The notes: generated by a model not told the origin, from the letters alone. 42,600 nt of DNA from a candidate division FCPU426 bacterium (GCA_023249615.1 JAHFCG010000006.1:1-42600); one strand, 5' to 3'; counted from the stretch's first letter, positions 25,586 through 33,128 are shown. Numbers and translations: made by a program.

Positions 25586-25957
25586 ATGGCCTCCGACACC
25601 AAATTTTTCGAAATGATTTCAGGACTTAAAAACGAATTAAAAGGCCTCAAGAGCGAAGGATTGGAGGTGGTGGACTTCGCAATGGGCACGCTTGTGGGGA
25701 CTCCGGTCCAGGATGCCACCTTCTGGATTGTAATGGGGGGGTCCCAGGAATCCACCATCCCACGGAAATGTCTCGGAGAAGCCAAGCTTCAGTTGGTTAA
25801 AAACACCTCTCCCCGGCAAGCTTCCTTTTGCGAGGATTTAAACCTGAGGGCGCAACGGCATGTCGATCGGTTTAGTCGAAAGGGTCTTGCTTTGAAGGTG
25901 GGTTTTGAGTCTTATTCACGGGTTCAGGAAGAAGGACCCTTTAGCTATTTTCGGTAA
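25586..25957 (+). CDS. Hypothetical protein, no family recognised
   Basis: The protein has 123 residues with a good SD (AAGGAG, 5 nt upstream of the ATG). It has no signal peptide or membrane segment. The N-terminus (FFEMISGLKNELKGLKSEG) looks helical, the middle (VVDFAMGTLVGTPVQDATFW) hydrophobic and possibly strand-forming, and the C-terminal half basic with two Cys. It sits about 10 nt after the hairpins that seem to terminate rpoD, so its expression may depend on readthrough or an unseen promoter. It could be an orphan gene. Confidence 0.55.
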   Translation: MASDTKFFEMISGLKNELKGLKSEGLEVVDFAMGTLVGTPVQDATFWIVMGGSQESTIPRKCLGEAKLQLVKNTSPRQASFCEDLNLRAQRHVDRFSRKGLALKVGFESYSRVQEEGPFSYFR

Positions 25958-26163
25958 AAAAGCTTTTCCACGAATCCTCGACAAAGTTGGGGGTTTTCTG
26001 CGAAAATCACGAACCGCGTTGTTTGGCAGAAGATGCAAAGACTCTATTTTTTCCTTACCGACGACTGAGGAGGGATAGCGGTCAGGGGTTTTAGGGGCTT
26101 CCCCTCCGCCTAGGCTTCGGGGATTGTCCCAATGTCCAAATTAATTTTTCCCAATTGATCATT

Positions 26164-26239
26164 GGGGCATTAGCTCAGCGGTTAGAGCAGGGCACTCATA
26201 ATGCCTTGGTCCCTGGTTCGAATCCAGGATGCCCCACCA
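26164..26239 (+). tRNA. tRNA-Ile2, anticodon CAU (lysidine type)
   Basis: A full cloverleaf of 76 nt with encoded CCA. Acceptor strands are GGGGCAT and ATGCCCC, the D arm is GCTC/GAGC, the anticodon loop CTCATAA gives CAU, and the T arm is CCTGG-TTCGAAT-CCAGG. The CAU anticodon could be Met, but the D loop AGCGGTTA, the variable loop TTGGTC and the overall match to known tRNA-Ile2 sequences favour the isoleucine species whose C34 is changed to lysidine by TilS. An inverted repeat (CCCAAT/ATTGGG, 26150-26166) overlaps the 5' end. Confidence 0.9.
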
Positions 26240-26450
26240 TTCGATGCGCCCCTAAAAGGGCTTATTCTTGGCAGGCCACCCTCAGCTGTAAAGCGCTGGG
26301 GAAAGATCAAACGCCTCGATAAACATCCCGAAAAACGCTTATAAAACCCCATTGTTTTTGATGCAACCTTTTGGTGAGGCCCCTCGTCTTATTTAGCGGG
26401 ATGCAACAAAAGCCCAAATCAAAGACCCGCAAGGGTTTGGAGGATTTAAG

Positions 26451-26660
26451 ATGAAAAAGACGATTGCTGCCTTGATGACGGTGTTGTTCTTGGGAAGTAC
26501 TGGTTTAGTTTTGGCTGAAGATGCCGCCGCTGGTAACACCGCGGCTCCCGCCGCGGCCGCTCCCGCGAAGGTGAAGAAAGCCAAGAAAGCCAAAAAGATG
26601 AAGAAGGCGAAGAAAGCCGCTGCCGCTCCCGCCGCTTCAACCACACCAGCCGCCAAGTAA
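26451..26660 (+). CDS. Small exported Lys/Ala-rich protein
   Basis: The protein has 69 residues. A clear signal peptide (MKKTIAALMTVLFLGSTG) is cleaved near VLAEDA, leaving about 46 mature residues made almost only of Ala, Lys, Pro and Thr, with a block of KKAKKAKKMKK type. The SD GGAGG lies 8 nt upstream. Such chains are intrinsically disordered and could bind nucleic acid, anionic lipid or LPS in the periplasm; this is inference. It is a single-gene unit closed by a strong terminator. Confidence 0.75.
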   Translation: MKKTIAALMTVLFLGSTGLVLAEDAAAGNTAAPAAAAPAKVKKAKKAKKMKKAKKAAAAPAASTTPAAK

Positions 26661-26693
26661 TTTTAGATTTCTGCCCGAAGGGCAGGGATTCAA

Positions 26694-26727
26694 AGCCTCT
26701 GGATCGAAAGATCCGGGGGCTTTTTTG
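26694..26727 (+). terminator. Rho-independent terminator
   Basis: The stem is AGCCTCTGGATC with GATCCGGGGGCT (one or two non-Watson-Crick pairs), capped by a GAAA tetraloop (26706-26709) and followed by TTTTTT. A smaller hairpin (CTGCCC-GAA-GGGCAG) precedes it. Confidence 0.88.
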
Positions 26728-26888
26728 TTTTACACCGATTGAATTTCCTTCGATGAATCATTACTTCTCCTAGACAGGTTCGTGAAATAACTGCATTGAT
26801 TTTAAAGGCCCCAAAGTGTAAAAAGGACGTCCCCATTTAGTCCCGTCAAGGATAAACAGGGCTCCGAAACAAGGGAAAGGCCGACGAG

Positions 26889-29159
26889 ATGAGCGCTGAA
26901 ACCAACAATTGGAAAACTCTTCTCCAGGATAAAATCCCCTCTGATTGGGCCAAGGAAATCGACGAGTTCGAGGCTCAGATCCTATTAAATAAACAGGGCA
27001 AGATTGAACCCCGCATTTTCGCCGAGACTCGTCTCCGCCGCGGCGCCTACGGCCAGCGTTACGATAACGGCCACCGGAACGATGGGATTCAAATCAGAAA
27101 ATTGAATTACCCCACGAAAGATACCTGGAAAGGGCCTGACACCTTTTGGGACGCCCCTGGAATGCTCCGCATCAAATTTCCCTGGGGCGGTGTCACTGCC
27201 GACCAGATGGATACCCTGGCGGACCTCGCCGAAGAATACTCCGATGGGATCGGGCACATTACCACCCGGCAGGATTTCCAGCTCCACTTTGTTCATATCG
27301 AGGATGCGCCTGATTTGATGCGCCGCCTGGCCGCCGTGGGGATCACCACCCGCGAGGCCTGCGGCAATTCCGTTCGCAACGTGACGGCTTGTCCGGTGGC
27401 GGGGGTTTGCCGGACCGAATCCTTCGACGTGACCCCCTATTCCAAGGCCATCTTTAAATTCATGCTGGGCCATCCCGACGCGCAGGATTTTGGACGTAAA
27501 TTCAAGATCGCCTTTTCAGGATGCGCCGGCGAGGCTTGCGGCCTGGTAAACATGCACGACATGGGTTTTGTGGCCAAAAAAATAAAGGTGGCCGGAAAAG
27601 AAGCGAATGGATTTGATATATGGGTGGGCGGGGGGTTGGGCCCTGTTCCTTATAACGCGAAACTCCTTTTCGAAAATCACCCGGCTGAAGAACTCCTTCC
27701 GGTGACCCAGGCGGTCGCCAGGGTTTATGGCCGGTTGGGCGAGAAAAAAATCCGCGGAATGGCCCGCATCAAGTTCCTCGTGGCCAAGCTGGGCATTGAG
27801 GAATTCAGGCGCTTGATCGTGGAAGAACGCAAGGTCCTTCCAAACGATCCCCGCTGGACAAGCCTCATTGAGCAGTATTTAGGGGAGGTGGAAAAGCCTG
27901 CCCAGAAGGCCACCAGCCTCAAGAGCTCTTCCTACCCGAAAGGTTTCCTGGAATGGAAAAGGACCAACGCTTATCAGCAACCCCAGTACGGGTACGTTAC
28001 GGTTTACGTGAAGGTTCCCTTGGGAGATTTGACCTCCAACCAGCTTCGTTCGCTGGCCGGGATGGCCCGTAAATACGTGAAAGATACCGTGCGAACCTCT
28101 GTTGAACAGAACCTGTTGTTTCGTTGGGTGAGTGAATCGGATCTTCCGGCGTTTTTTGAGGAGTTGGGAACGATCGGGCTTGCCGAGGGTGGAGCGAATA
28201 CCATTTCCGACATTACCTCCTGTCCGGGAACCGACACCTGCAAGCTGGGTATTTCCGCCTCCCGCGGCCTGGCCCGCGAGCTTTCCCAGGAAATGACCGC
28301 CATGATGGAGCATCTGCCGGAAGAAGTAAGGAATTTGAAAATCAAGGTGAGCGGCTGTCCCAATTCCTGCGGCCAGCACCATATCTCGGACCTGGGTTTC
28401 TACGGGGTTTCCCGCAAAGCAGGCTCCTACGCGGTTCCTCACTTCCAATTGGTTCTGGGAGGACAGTGGAAAAACAACGGGGGCACCTACGGTTTGGCCG
28501 TCGCGGCCGTTCCTTCCAAACGCATACCGGAAACGGTTCAACGCCTGACGGACAGGTTTGTAAAAGACCGCCAGAAAAATGAGAGCTTTCAAAGTTTCAT
28601 CGCTCGTATCGGCAAGGTTGAGATTAAAAACATGCTTCAGGATTTGATGGTCATTCCCAGCCACGACGCCGATCCGGGCCTTTATAGCGACTGGGGCGAC
28701 CCCCGTGAATATACCATCGCTGATATCGGAAAGGGCGAATGCGCGGGGGAGGTGGTCATGCCTTCAGAATTTTCCCTGACTTCGGCGGAAAGCAAGGGCT
28801 TTGAGGCCCAGGTGAAACTGGATCAAAAGGATCTAAAAGGCTCCGTTGGATTGGCCTATGAGTCCATGATTTTTTCAGCCGAGGCGGTTGTCAGGACCAG
28901 GAACCGGGAATATGTCGGAAACCCCGACAGCACGGTGGGTGAGTTCAAAAAGTGGTTTTTTGACACGGGTGAATTCGTGAAACACGTCAACAATACCCAG
29001 TTCGCGGCTTTTTTGTTTAAGGCCCACGAGAATAAACTGCCGAATCCCACTCCCGATGAAGCCCGCCGCCGGGTGGAAGAGGCCCAATTGTTCCTGGAAG
29101 CGGTTCACAGCTATATCGCGAACGCGCCGCCTCCCGCGGCCCCGATCCCTGGTAAATAA
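26889..29159 (+). CDS. Siroheme nitrite/sulfite reductase with C-terminal extension
   Basis: The protein has 756 residues and two repeated ferredoxin-like/siroheme halves. The C-terminal half holds the canonical siroheme-[4Fe-4S] cysteines: C445-x5-C451 (CPGTDTC) and C490-x3-C494 (CPNSC). It reduces sulfite to sulfide or nitrite to ammonia by six electrons; sequence alone does not decide which. The N-terminal half also has a cysteine set, C168-x5-C174 and C212-x4-C217, where the pseudo-half usually lacks one. Residues from about 640 form an extra, mostly helical tail that loosely resembles HEPN bundles. AAGGG lies upstream of the ATG. The following gene is a likely partner. Confidence 0.88.
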   Translation: MSAETNNWKTLLQDKIPSDWAKEIDEFEAQILLNKQGKIEPRIFAETRLRRGAYGQRYDNGHRNDGIQIRKLNYPTKDTWKGPDTFWDAPGMLRIKFPWGGVTADQMDTLADLAEEYSDGIGHITTRQDFQLHFVHIEDAPDLMRRLAAVGITTREACGNSVRNVTACPVAGVCRTESFDVTPYSKAIFKFMLGHPDAQDFGRKFKIAFSGCAGEACGLVNMHDMGFVAKKIKVAGKEANGFDIWVGGGLGPVPYNAKLLFENHPAEELLPVTQAVARVYGRLGEKKIRGMARIKFLVAKLGIEEFRRLIVEERKVLPNDPRWTSLIEQYLGEVEKPAQKATSLKSSSYPKGFLEWKRTNAYQQPQYGYVTVYVKVPLGDLTSNQLRSLAGMARKYVKDTVRTSVEQNLLFRWVSESDLPAFFEELGTIGLAEGGANTISDITSCPGTDTCKLGISASRGLARELSQEMTAMMEHLPEEVRNLKIKVSGCPNSCGQHHISDLGFYGVSRKAGSYAVPHFQLVLGGQWKNNGGTYGLAVAAVPSKRIPETVQRLTDRFVKDRQKNESFQSFIARIGKVEIKNMLQDLMVIPSHDADPGLYSDWGDPREYTIADIGKGECAGEVVMPSEFSLTSAESKGFEAQVKLDQKDLKGSVGLAYESMIFSAEAVVRTRNREYVGNPDSTVGEFKKWFFDTGEFVKHVNNTQFAAFLFKAHENKLPNPTPDEARRRVEEAQLFLEAVHSYIANAPPPAAPIPGK

Positions 29160-29160
29160 T

Positions 29161-29259
29161 TTAACCACAGCGGCGCAACGCGCCGCACAGAGGCACGGTA
29201 AGATTGAATTTTTTTAACTGTGTCTTTGTGGTCCCCGAAGGGGACCCGTGGTGAAAAGG
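29161..29259. repeat. Family A repeat with nested mini-hairpins
   Basis: The arms at about 29161-29202 and 29218-29259 are of the AACCACAG...CTTTGTGGT type. Each contains a nested GC hairpin: GGCGC-AAC-GCGCC in the left arm and GTCCCC-GAA-GGGGAC in the right. The right end, GGTGAAAAGG, serves as SD for the next gene. Confidence 0.8.
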
Positions 29260-29263
29260 TAAA

Positions 29264-29848
29264 ATGATGGATTTGCAAAAGATCAACGTAAAGTTCTTCA
29301 TGGAAAAGGGCTCCGAGATTCCCCTCAAGGACCTCATTCCCATTTTTCACCGCTGGATTCAACAGGACAAGCTGGAGGGAATGTTGATCGACGTGGCCGA
29401 ATATACCCATGTTCACCAGGGGCCGGGACTGCTTTTGATCGCGAACGAGGCCAACTACAGCCTGGATGAAATGGGCGGCAAACGGGGCTTTCTTTATAAC
29501 CAAAAACGGGTGCCGGAAAAATCAGGAGAGGATCATTTGCGGACGGCTTTTCGAAGAATTTTAGGCGCCTGTTCCTTGCTTGAAAAGGAACCCGAGGTCG
29601 CGGGTAAAATGAAGTTCGCGGTTAACCACTTACAAGTTTTCGTCAATAATCGTCTGGCCGCCCCCCGCCATTCCCAAAGCAACGAGGAATTGGAAAAAAG
29701 CCTGAAGCCCCTGTTGGGCGAGCTTTATGGTGATGCAAAAACTCTTTTGATCCCCGAAAGGGACCCCCTCAAGCGAACGGGCCTCGAAATCAAGGTGGAA
29801 AATTTGGTCAGCCTGGAAACCCTTCTCCTAAAGCTAAAAACGAATTAG
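29264..29848 (+). CDS. Uncharacterised protein linked to sulfite reductase
   Basis: The protein has 194 residues, is soluble and has no signal peptide. The N-terminal part (VKFFMEKGSEIPLKDLIPIF then HRWIQQDKLEGMLIDVAEY) and the central HVHQGPGLLLIANEANYSLD read as a compact alpha/beta domain with conserved His and Asp residues. From memory, similar proteins sit beside siroheme reductases in other genomes, but I cannot verify this here. The start ATG-ATG at 29264 has repeat-derived AAAAGG 4 nt upstream. It may help assemble or regulate the reductase; no function is claimed. Confidence 0.75.
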   Translation: MMDLQKINVKFFMEKGSEIPLKDLIPIFHRWIQQDKLEGMLIDVAEYTHVHQGPGLLLIANEANYSLDEMGGKRGFLYNQKRVPEKSGEDHLRTAFRRILGACSLLEKEPEVAGKMKFAVNHLQVFVNNRLAAPRHSQSNEELEKSLKPLLGELYGDAKTLLIPERDPLKRTGLEIKVENLVSLETLLLKLKTN

Positions 29849-29851
29849 TTT

Positions 29852-29892
29852 TTACCGCGACCCATCAGCCAGAGGCTGATGGGTCGCGGTAA
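29852..29892. terminator. Perfect 19-bp hairpin between convergent genes (family C)
   Basis: Positions 29852-29870 and 29874-29892 are exact reverse complements around an AGA loop, with the core ATCAGCC/GGCTGAT. It lies between the ends of two convergent genes, so a bidirectional transcription stop or mRNA-end stabiliser is likely. No T-tract follows on either strand. The core matches the palindrome at 12547-12561. Confidence 0.6.
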
Positions 29893-29904
29893 GTGGATCA
29901 AGTT

Positions 29905-30384
29905 TTAACCGCCGTAATTCCAGCCCGTTGAAGAAAGCAGCAAGGGTCCCTCGGCCAATCCGCCCTGGGCTTCCAAAACCTCCGCCACCACCACCGCGTG
30001 ATCACCCTTGTCCACCAATCCCACCACCCGGCACTCCACAAACCCTGCCATGCCGGGAAAGGTCGGGTGTTTTAATTGAGGACTTGGGACAAAAGCCTCG
30101 CCGGCCAGTTGGTTTCCTTCCGGATCAACATGCTTGAAAAATTTCTGAGCGATATCTTTTTGTTCCTTTCCGAGGAAATTTAAAACAAAACCTTGGGCCG
30201 CGTTTACCGCCTCAAAGGTCCTTGAATCCTTTTTTATTCCGACCGCCAACAGGGGCGGCTGGAAAGAAGCCTGGGTTACCCAACTTACCGTTGAGGCCGC
30301 GGTTTTCCCGCCGGCCTGGCTGGTCAGGACATAAAGCGCGTGGGGAATCATTCTCAGGAATTTCTTCTTTATTTCCTCGTTCAT
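29905..30384 (-). CDS. Flavin reductase-like, FMN-binding protein
   Basis: This is a 159-residue split-barrel protein of the flavin reductase-like family, which binds FMN and uses NAD(P)H. Visible features are LYVLTSQAGGKTAASTVSWV (flavin-binding strand region), PPLLAVGIKKDSRTFEAV and GFVLNFLGKEQKDIAQKF. Family members often supply reduced flavin or serve as small oxidoreductases. It converges on the sulfite reductase pair, and a link through electron supply is possible but only inferred. The SD GGAGG lies upstream of the ATG. Confidence 0.88.
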   Translation of the reverse strand: MNEEIKKKFLRMIPHALYVLTSQAGGKTAASTVSWVTQASFQPPLLAVGIKKDSRTFEAVNAAQGFVLNFLGKEQKDIAQKFFKHVDPEGNQLAGEAFVPSPQLKHPTFPGMAGFVECRVVGLVDKGDHAVVVAEVLEAQGGLAEGPLLLSSTGWNYGG

Positions 30385-30401
30385 AAAACCTCCGGAATTC
30401 C

Positions 30402-30543
30402 GCCGCCAATTTGCGCAAATTTTCGCTGTTTAAAAAGAAATATTTAAAACCAAATAATAAGGACTGATCATAAAACTTAAGTGGTCGGAATAGAATCCTT
30501 GATTAAAGATAATGATTGCGTCAATCTGCGCCAATTTGCGGCC
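30402..30543. repeat. Family A-like inverted repeat
   Basis: The left arm (GCCGCCAATTTGCGCAAATT, from 30402) and the right arm (GCGTCAATCTGCGCCAATTT, to about 30543) pair imperfectly around a spacer of about 85 nt, which is AT-rich. Confidence 0.65.
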
Positions 30544-30657
30544 ATATCTTGGCGGTTGTTGGTCCTTTCCCCTTTAAAGCCTTGATGTCTCCATGATAAA
30601 CTTCACATCCGCTTGCGTTGAAACAACCGGAAATAGCCATTTTGGAAAGGGTTCCCC

Positions 30658-31368
30658 TTGGATTTCGCCGAGACTTTGAAGAGATTGGTGGAGCTGCAAA
30701 GAACCGACTCGGGTTTGGATGATTTGGAGAAGCTGAAAAAGGGGTTTCTGCTCGAAATCCAGAACCTGGACGGCGCGGTTACGGACCTGAAGGGGCAAAT
30801 TCAAATCGAAAAAAAGAATCTTGAAGACCTCCTGAAACAGCGCAAGACCCTTGAAATCGAAATCGGGTCGCTCGACACTAAAATCACCAAATATCAGGGC
30901 CAGGAAAATGAGGTCAAAAGTAACGAGCAATTCGCGGCCCTGAAACACGAAATAGAGAAAAGCAGGGAAGACAAGGGCAAGGTCGAGGAAAAGGTCCTGG
31001 AATGTCTTTTCAAGGAGGACGAACAAAAACAAAAAATCCAGAACCTGACCGGCCAGTTGGCCCAGGCCGAAAAAAAGGCCGCCGAGGATAAGAAGAACCA
31101 CCAGCAAAAGATCGCCGATTGTGAAAAAGCGGTTGTGGATAAAAATGAGGACAGGAAAAAGCAATTCGCGGAGATTCCCCAGGAATTCGCGGAGGGTTAT
31201 GAATCCCTCCGTTCCCACGGGAAAAAAGTGGCGGTAGCCGAGGCCAGGGAGGACCAGACCTGCGGCGGGTGCAACATGAATGTTCCGCCCCAAATATTGA
31301 ATGAAATGCGGAAAAATATCGGCATTCAGCGCTGTAACTGCGGCCGGTATTTATACGTTAAGGACTAG
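30658..31368 (+). CDS. Coiled-coil zinc-ribbon protein (COG1579 type)
   Basis: The protein has 236 residues from a TTG at 30658. Residues about 1-180 form a long Glu/Lys-rich coiled coil. The C-terminus is a zinc ribbon with CGGCNMN and RCNCGRYLY, giving CxxC and CxC pairs. This layout matches the family once called DUF164, of which chlamydial CT398 is a member that binds sigma54 and secretion components. That link is notable because rpoN lies 9 kb downstream, but function in this organism is unproven. Confidence 0.85.
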   Translation: MDFAETLKRLVELQRTDSGLDDLEKLKKGFLLEIQNLDGAVTDLKGQIQIEKKNLEDLLKQRKTLEIEIGSLDTKITKYQGQENEVKSNEQFAALKHEIEKSREDKGKVEEKVLECLFKEDEQKQKIQNLTGQLAQAEKKAAEDKKNHQQKIADCEKAVVDKNEDRKKQFAEIPQEFAEGYESLRSHGKKVAVAEAREDQTCGGCNMNVPPQILNEMRKNIGIQRCNCGRYLYVKD

Positions 31369-31372
31369 AACA

Positions 31373-31480
31373 TTTTCACCACAAAGGGCACGAACCCCCT
31401 TCGGGGGTCACAAAGTAAACAAGAAGGATTTTTTCTAAAAAGATTTAACTTCGTGAACTTTGTGTACTTTGTGGTGAGGG
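31373..31480. repeat. Family A repeat with nested mini-hairpin
   Basis: The arms are TCACCACAAAGGGCACGAA (from 31376) and TTCGTGAACTTTGTGTACTT plus TGTGGTGA (to about 31478). The left arm contains a nested ACCCCC-TTC-GGGGGT hairpin (about 31394-31408). Its right end, GGTGAGGG, lies 10 nt before the next start codon. Confidence 0.85.
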
Positions 31481-31490
31481 ATTGGTGTTT

Positions 31491-32459
31491 ATGAGCGCTT
31501 CGATCGCAAAACGAGTCCTGAAAATTGAGGCTGAGGGACTTCTTCAGCTGGCCAAAAAAACAGGAAAATCCTTTGACCAGGCCGTCAGGGTTATCCTGAA
31601 ATCCCGCGGCAGGGTGGTGGTGACCGGCATGGGCAAGTCGGGACTGATCGCGCGAAAAATCGCGGCGACTTTTTCCTCCACCGGAACGCCGTCCCTTTTT
31701 TTAAGCCCCGCCGAGGCGCTTCACGGGGATCTGGGCAAGGCTTCCAAAGGGGATGTTGTCCTGGCCATTTCCAACAGCGGGGAAACCGACGAGTTGAAAA
31801 CCCTCCTCCCGCACTTAAAAAAAATCGGATGCAGGGTCATTCTTTTGACCGGCAATGTTTCCTCAAGTCTTTCAAAATTGGGTGATGTCGTTGTGGATGT
31901 GGGCGTCCGCAAGGAGGCCTGCCCGTTGAATCTCTCCCCGACGGCCAGCACCACCGCCGCCCTCGCGATGGGCGACGCCCTCGCGGTCGCCTTGTTGGAA
32001 GACCGTGGTTTTACCGAAAAAGATTTCGCGCTCTTTCACCCGGGCGGGGAACTTGGACGCCGGCTTCAGCTAAAGGTTTCCGATATCATGCGCAGGGGAA
32101 ATAAGGTTCCCCGTGTTCTCCTGTCCGCTTCCTTTCAGACCATTGTCCGTGAAATCAACGCGAAAAAAGTCGGGGCTACCTGCGTGGTGGACGGAAGCAA
32201 TAAATTAAAAGGAATAATTGTGGACGGGGACCTTAGGCGGGCGATGCTGAAAAACCCCGATATCAGGGTCTGGAACGCCAGAAATCTTAGAACACCCCGG
32301 CCTTCAGTGATATCCTCCGGGATGACCCTTGCCCTGGCGTTGCAATTGATGGAGGAGAAATCCATTTTTCAGCTGATTGTCGCGGACGGGAAGGGACGCC
32401 CCTTGGGGCTCGTCCATTTGCACGATCTTTTGGGCCGAGGAAGAGTAAAGATAACCTAA
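31491..32459 (+). CDS. kdsD: Arabinose-5-phosphate isomerase, KdsD/KpsF type
   Basis: This enzyme converts ribulose-5-phosphate into arabinose-5-phosphate, the first step toward KDO. It has an N-terminal SIS domain (VVVTGMGKSGLIARKIAATF, AISNSGETDELKTLLP and HGDLG) at about residues 30-180 and two C-terminal CBS domains. The motif FHPGGELGRRL is characteristic of this family. The ATG at 31491 is preferred because GGTGAGGG lies 10 nt upstream; the TTG at 31482 is too close to it. The gene begins the KDO/LPS cluster, with kdsC next. Confidence 0.94.
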   Translation: MSASIAKRVLKIEAEGLLQLAKKTGKSFDQAVRVILKSRGRVVVTGMGKSGLIARKIAATFSSTGTPSLFLSPAEALHGDLGKASKGDVVLAISNSGETDELKTLLPHLKKIGCRVILLTGNVSSSLSKLGDVVVDVGVRKEACPLNLSPTASTTAALAMGDALAVALLEDRGFTEKDFALFHPGGELGRRLQLKVSDIMRRGNKVPRVLLSASFQTIVREINAKKVGATCVVDGSNKLKGIIVDGDLRRAMLKNPDIRVWNARNLRTPRPSVISSGMTLALALQLMEEKSIFQLIVADGKGRPLGLVHLHDLLGRGRVKIT

Positions 32460-32464
32460 TCATT

Positions 32465-32549
32465 GGCCACCGATGAACACCGATTTTTAAAATTTCAAAG
32501 ATTTTTACAGGAAGGAATATCCCTGTTCATCTGTGTTAATCTGTGGCGA
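32465..32549. repeat. Family A inverted repeat
   Basis: The arms are GCCACCGATGAACACCGATT and TTCATCTGTGTTAATCTGTG plus GC; imperfect pairing over about 22 bp with a 40-nt AT-rich spacer. It separates kdsD from kdsC. Confidence 0.8.
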
Positions 32550-32579
32550 AAATTTTTTTGGTTCATTTAAAGGATTGGA

Positions 32580-33128
32580 ATGAGCATCCGAAACATAAAA
32601 CTTCTTTTAACCGATGTGGATGGCGTCCTGACCGACGGCAAGGTTTTTGTCGGAGGCAAGGAGGAGTTCGTGGGTTTTGACATTCAGGATGGAATTGGGC
32701 ATAGGTTGGCGGAATACGGTGGCCTTAAAGTTGGCTGGCTTTCGGGCCGAATTTCCAAACCCGTGGCCGTTCGGGCCAAACGGCTGAAGGTACCTTTTCT
32801 TTACCAGGGAAAATTGGACAAATTAACCACGGCGGAAAATCTTTGCGACAGGGAGGGCTTAAAACTTTCCGAGATCGCCTATATCGGCGATGATTTAATC
32901 GACCTTCCCCTCTTGACCCAGGCGGGTTGGTCGGCGACCGTTCCTTATGGAAGGCCGGAGGTTAAAAAGGCCGTTCATTACGTGACCAGCGCCCCGGGCG
33001 GAGCCGGAGCTTTTCGTGAGGTGGTTGAAAAAATCCTCAAGGCCCATGGTGTTTGGACAAAGGCCGTCCAGGTGTTTCACCAAAAGAACGGGATCGGTTC
33101 CCCTTCCTCCATTGACGCCGCCCCCTGA
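32580..33128 (+). CDS. kdsC: KDO-8-phosphate phosphatase
   Basis: This is a HAD-superfamily C0-type phosphatase of 182 residues that releases KDO from KDO-8-phosphate, usually as a tetramer. The catalytic motif I is LLTDVDGVLTDGKV (residues about 9-22), motif II WLSGR, and motif IV IGDDLIDLPLL. AAAGGA precedes the ATG. It follows kdsD, so two steps of KDO formation are adjacent; kdsA and kdsB are not in this window. The last 20 or so residues are a variable tail. Confidence 0.94.
   Translation: MSIRNIKLLLTDVDGVLTDGKVFVGGKEEFVGFDIQDGIGHRLAEYGGLKVGWLSGRISKPVAVRAKRLKVPFLYQGKLDKLTTAENLCDREGLKLSEIAYIGDDLIDLPLLTQAGWSATVPYGRPEVKKAVHYVTSAPGGAGAFREVVEKILKAHGVWTKAVQVFHQKNGIGSPSSIDAAP

Noticed and set aside
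26164-26239. tRNA-Met reading of the CAU anticodon
   Set aside because: D-loop and variable-loop sequence match tRNA-Ile2 better than elongator tRNA-Met; identity still needs TilS recognition evidence.
30574-31293. Minus-strand frame of 239 codons opposite the zinc-ribbon gene
   Set aside because: The plus strand encodes a clear coiled coil with a zinc ribbon; the minus frame is a hydrophobic low-complexity shadow of Lys/Glu codons.
12956-32549. Possible CRISPR array
   Set aside because: The repeats are isolated single elements kilobases apart with varying sequence. There is no regular repeat-spacer series and no cas gene.
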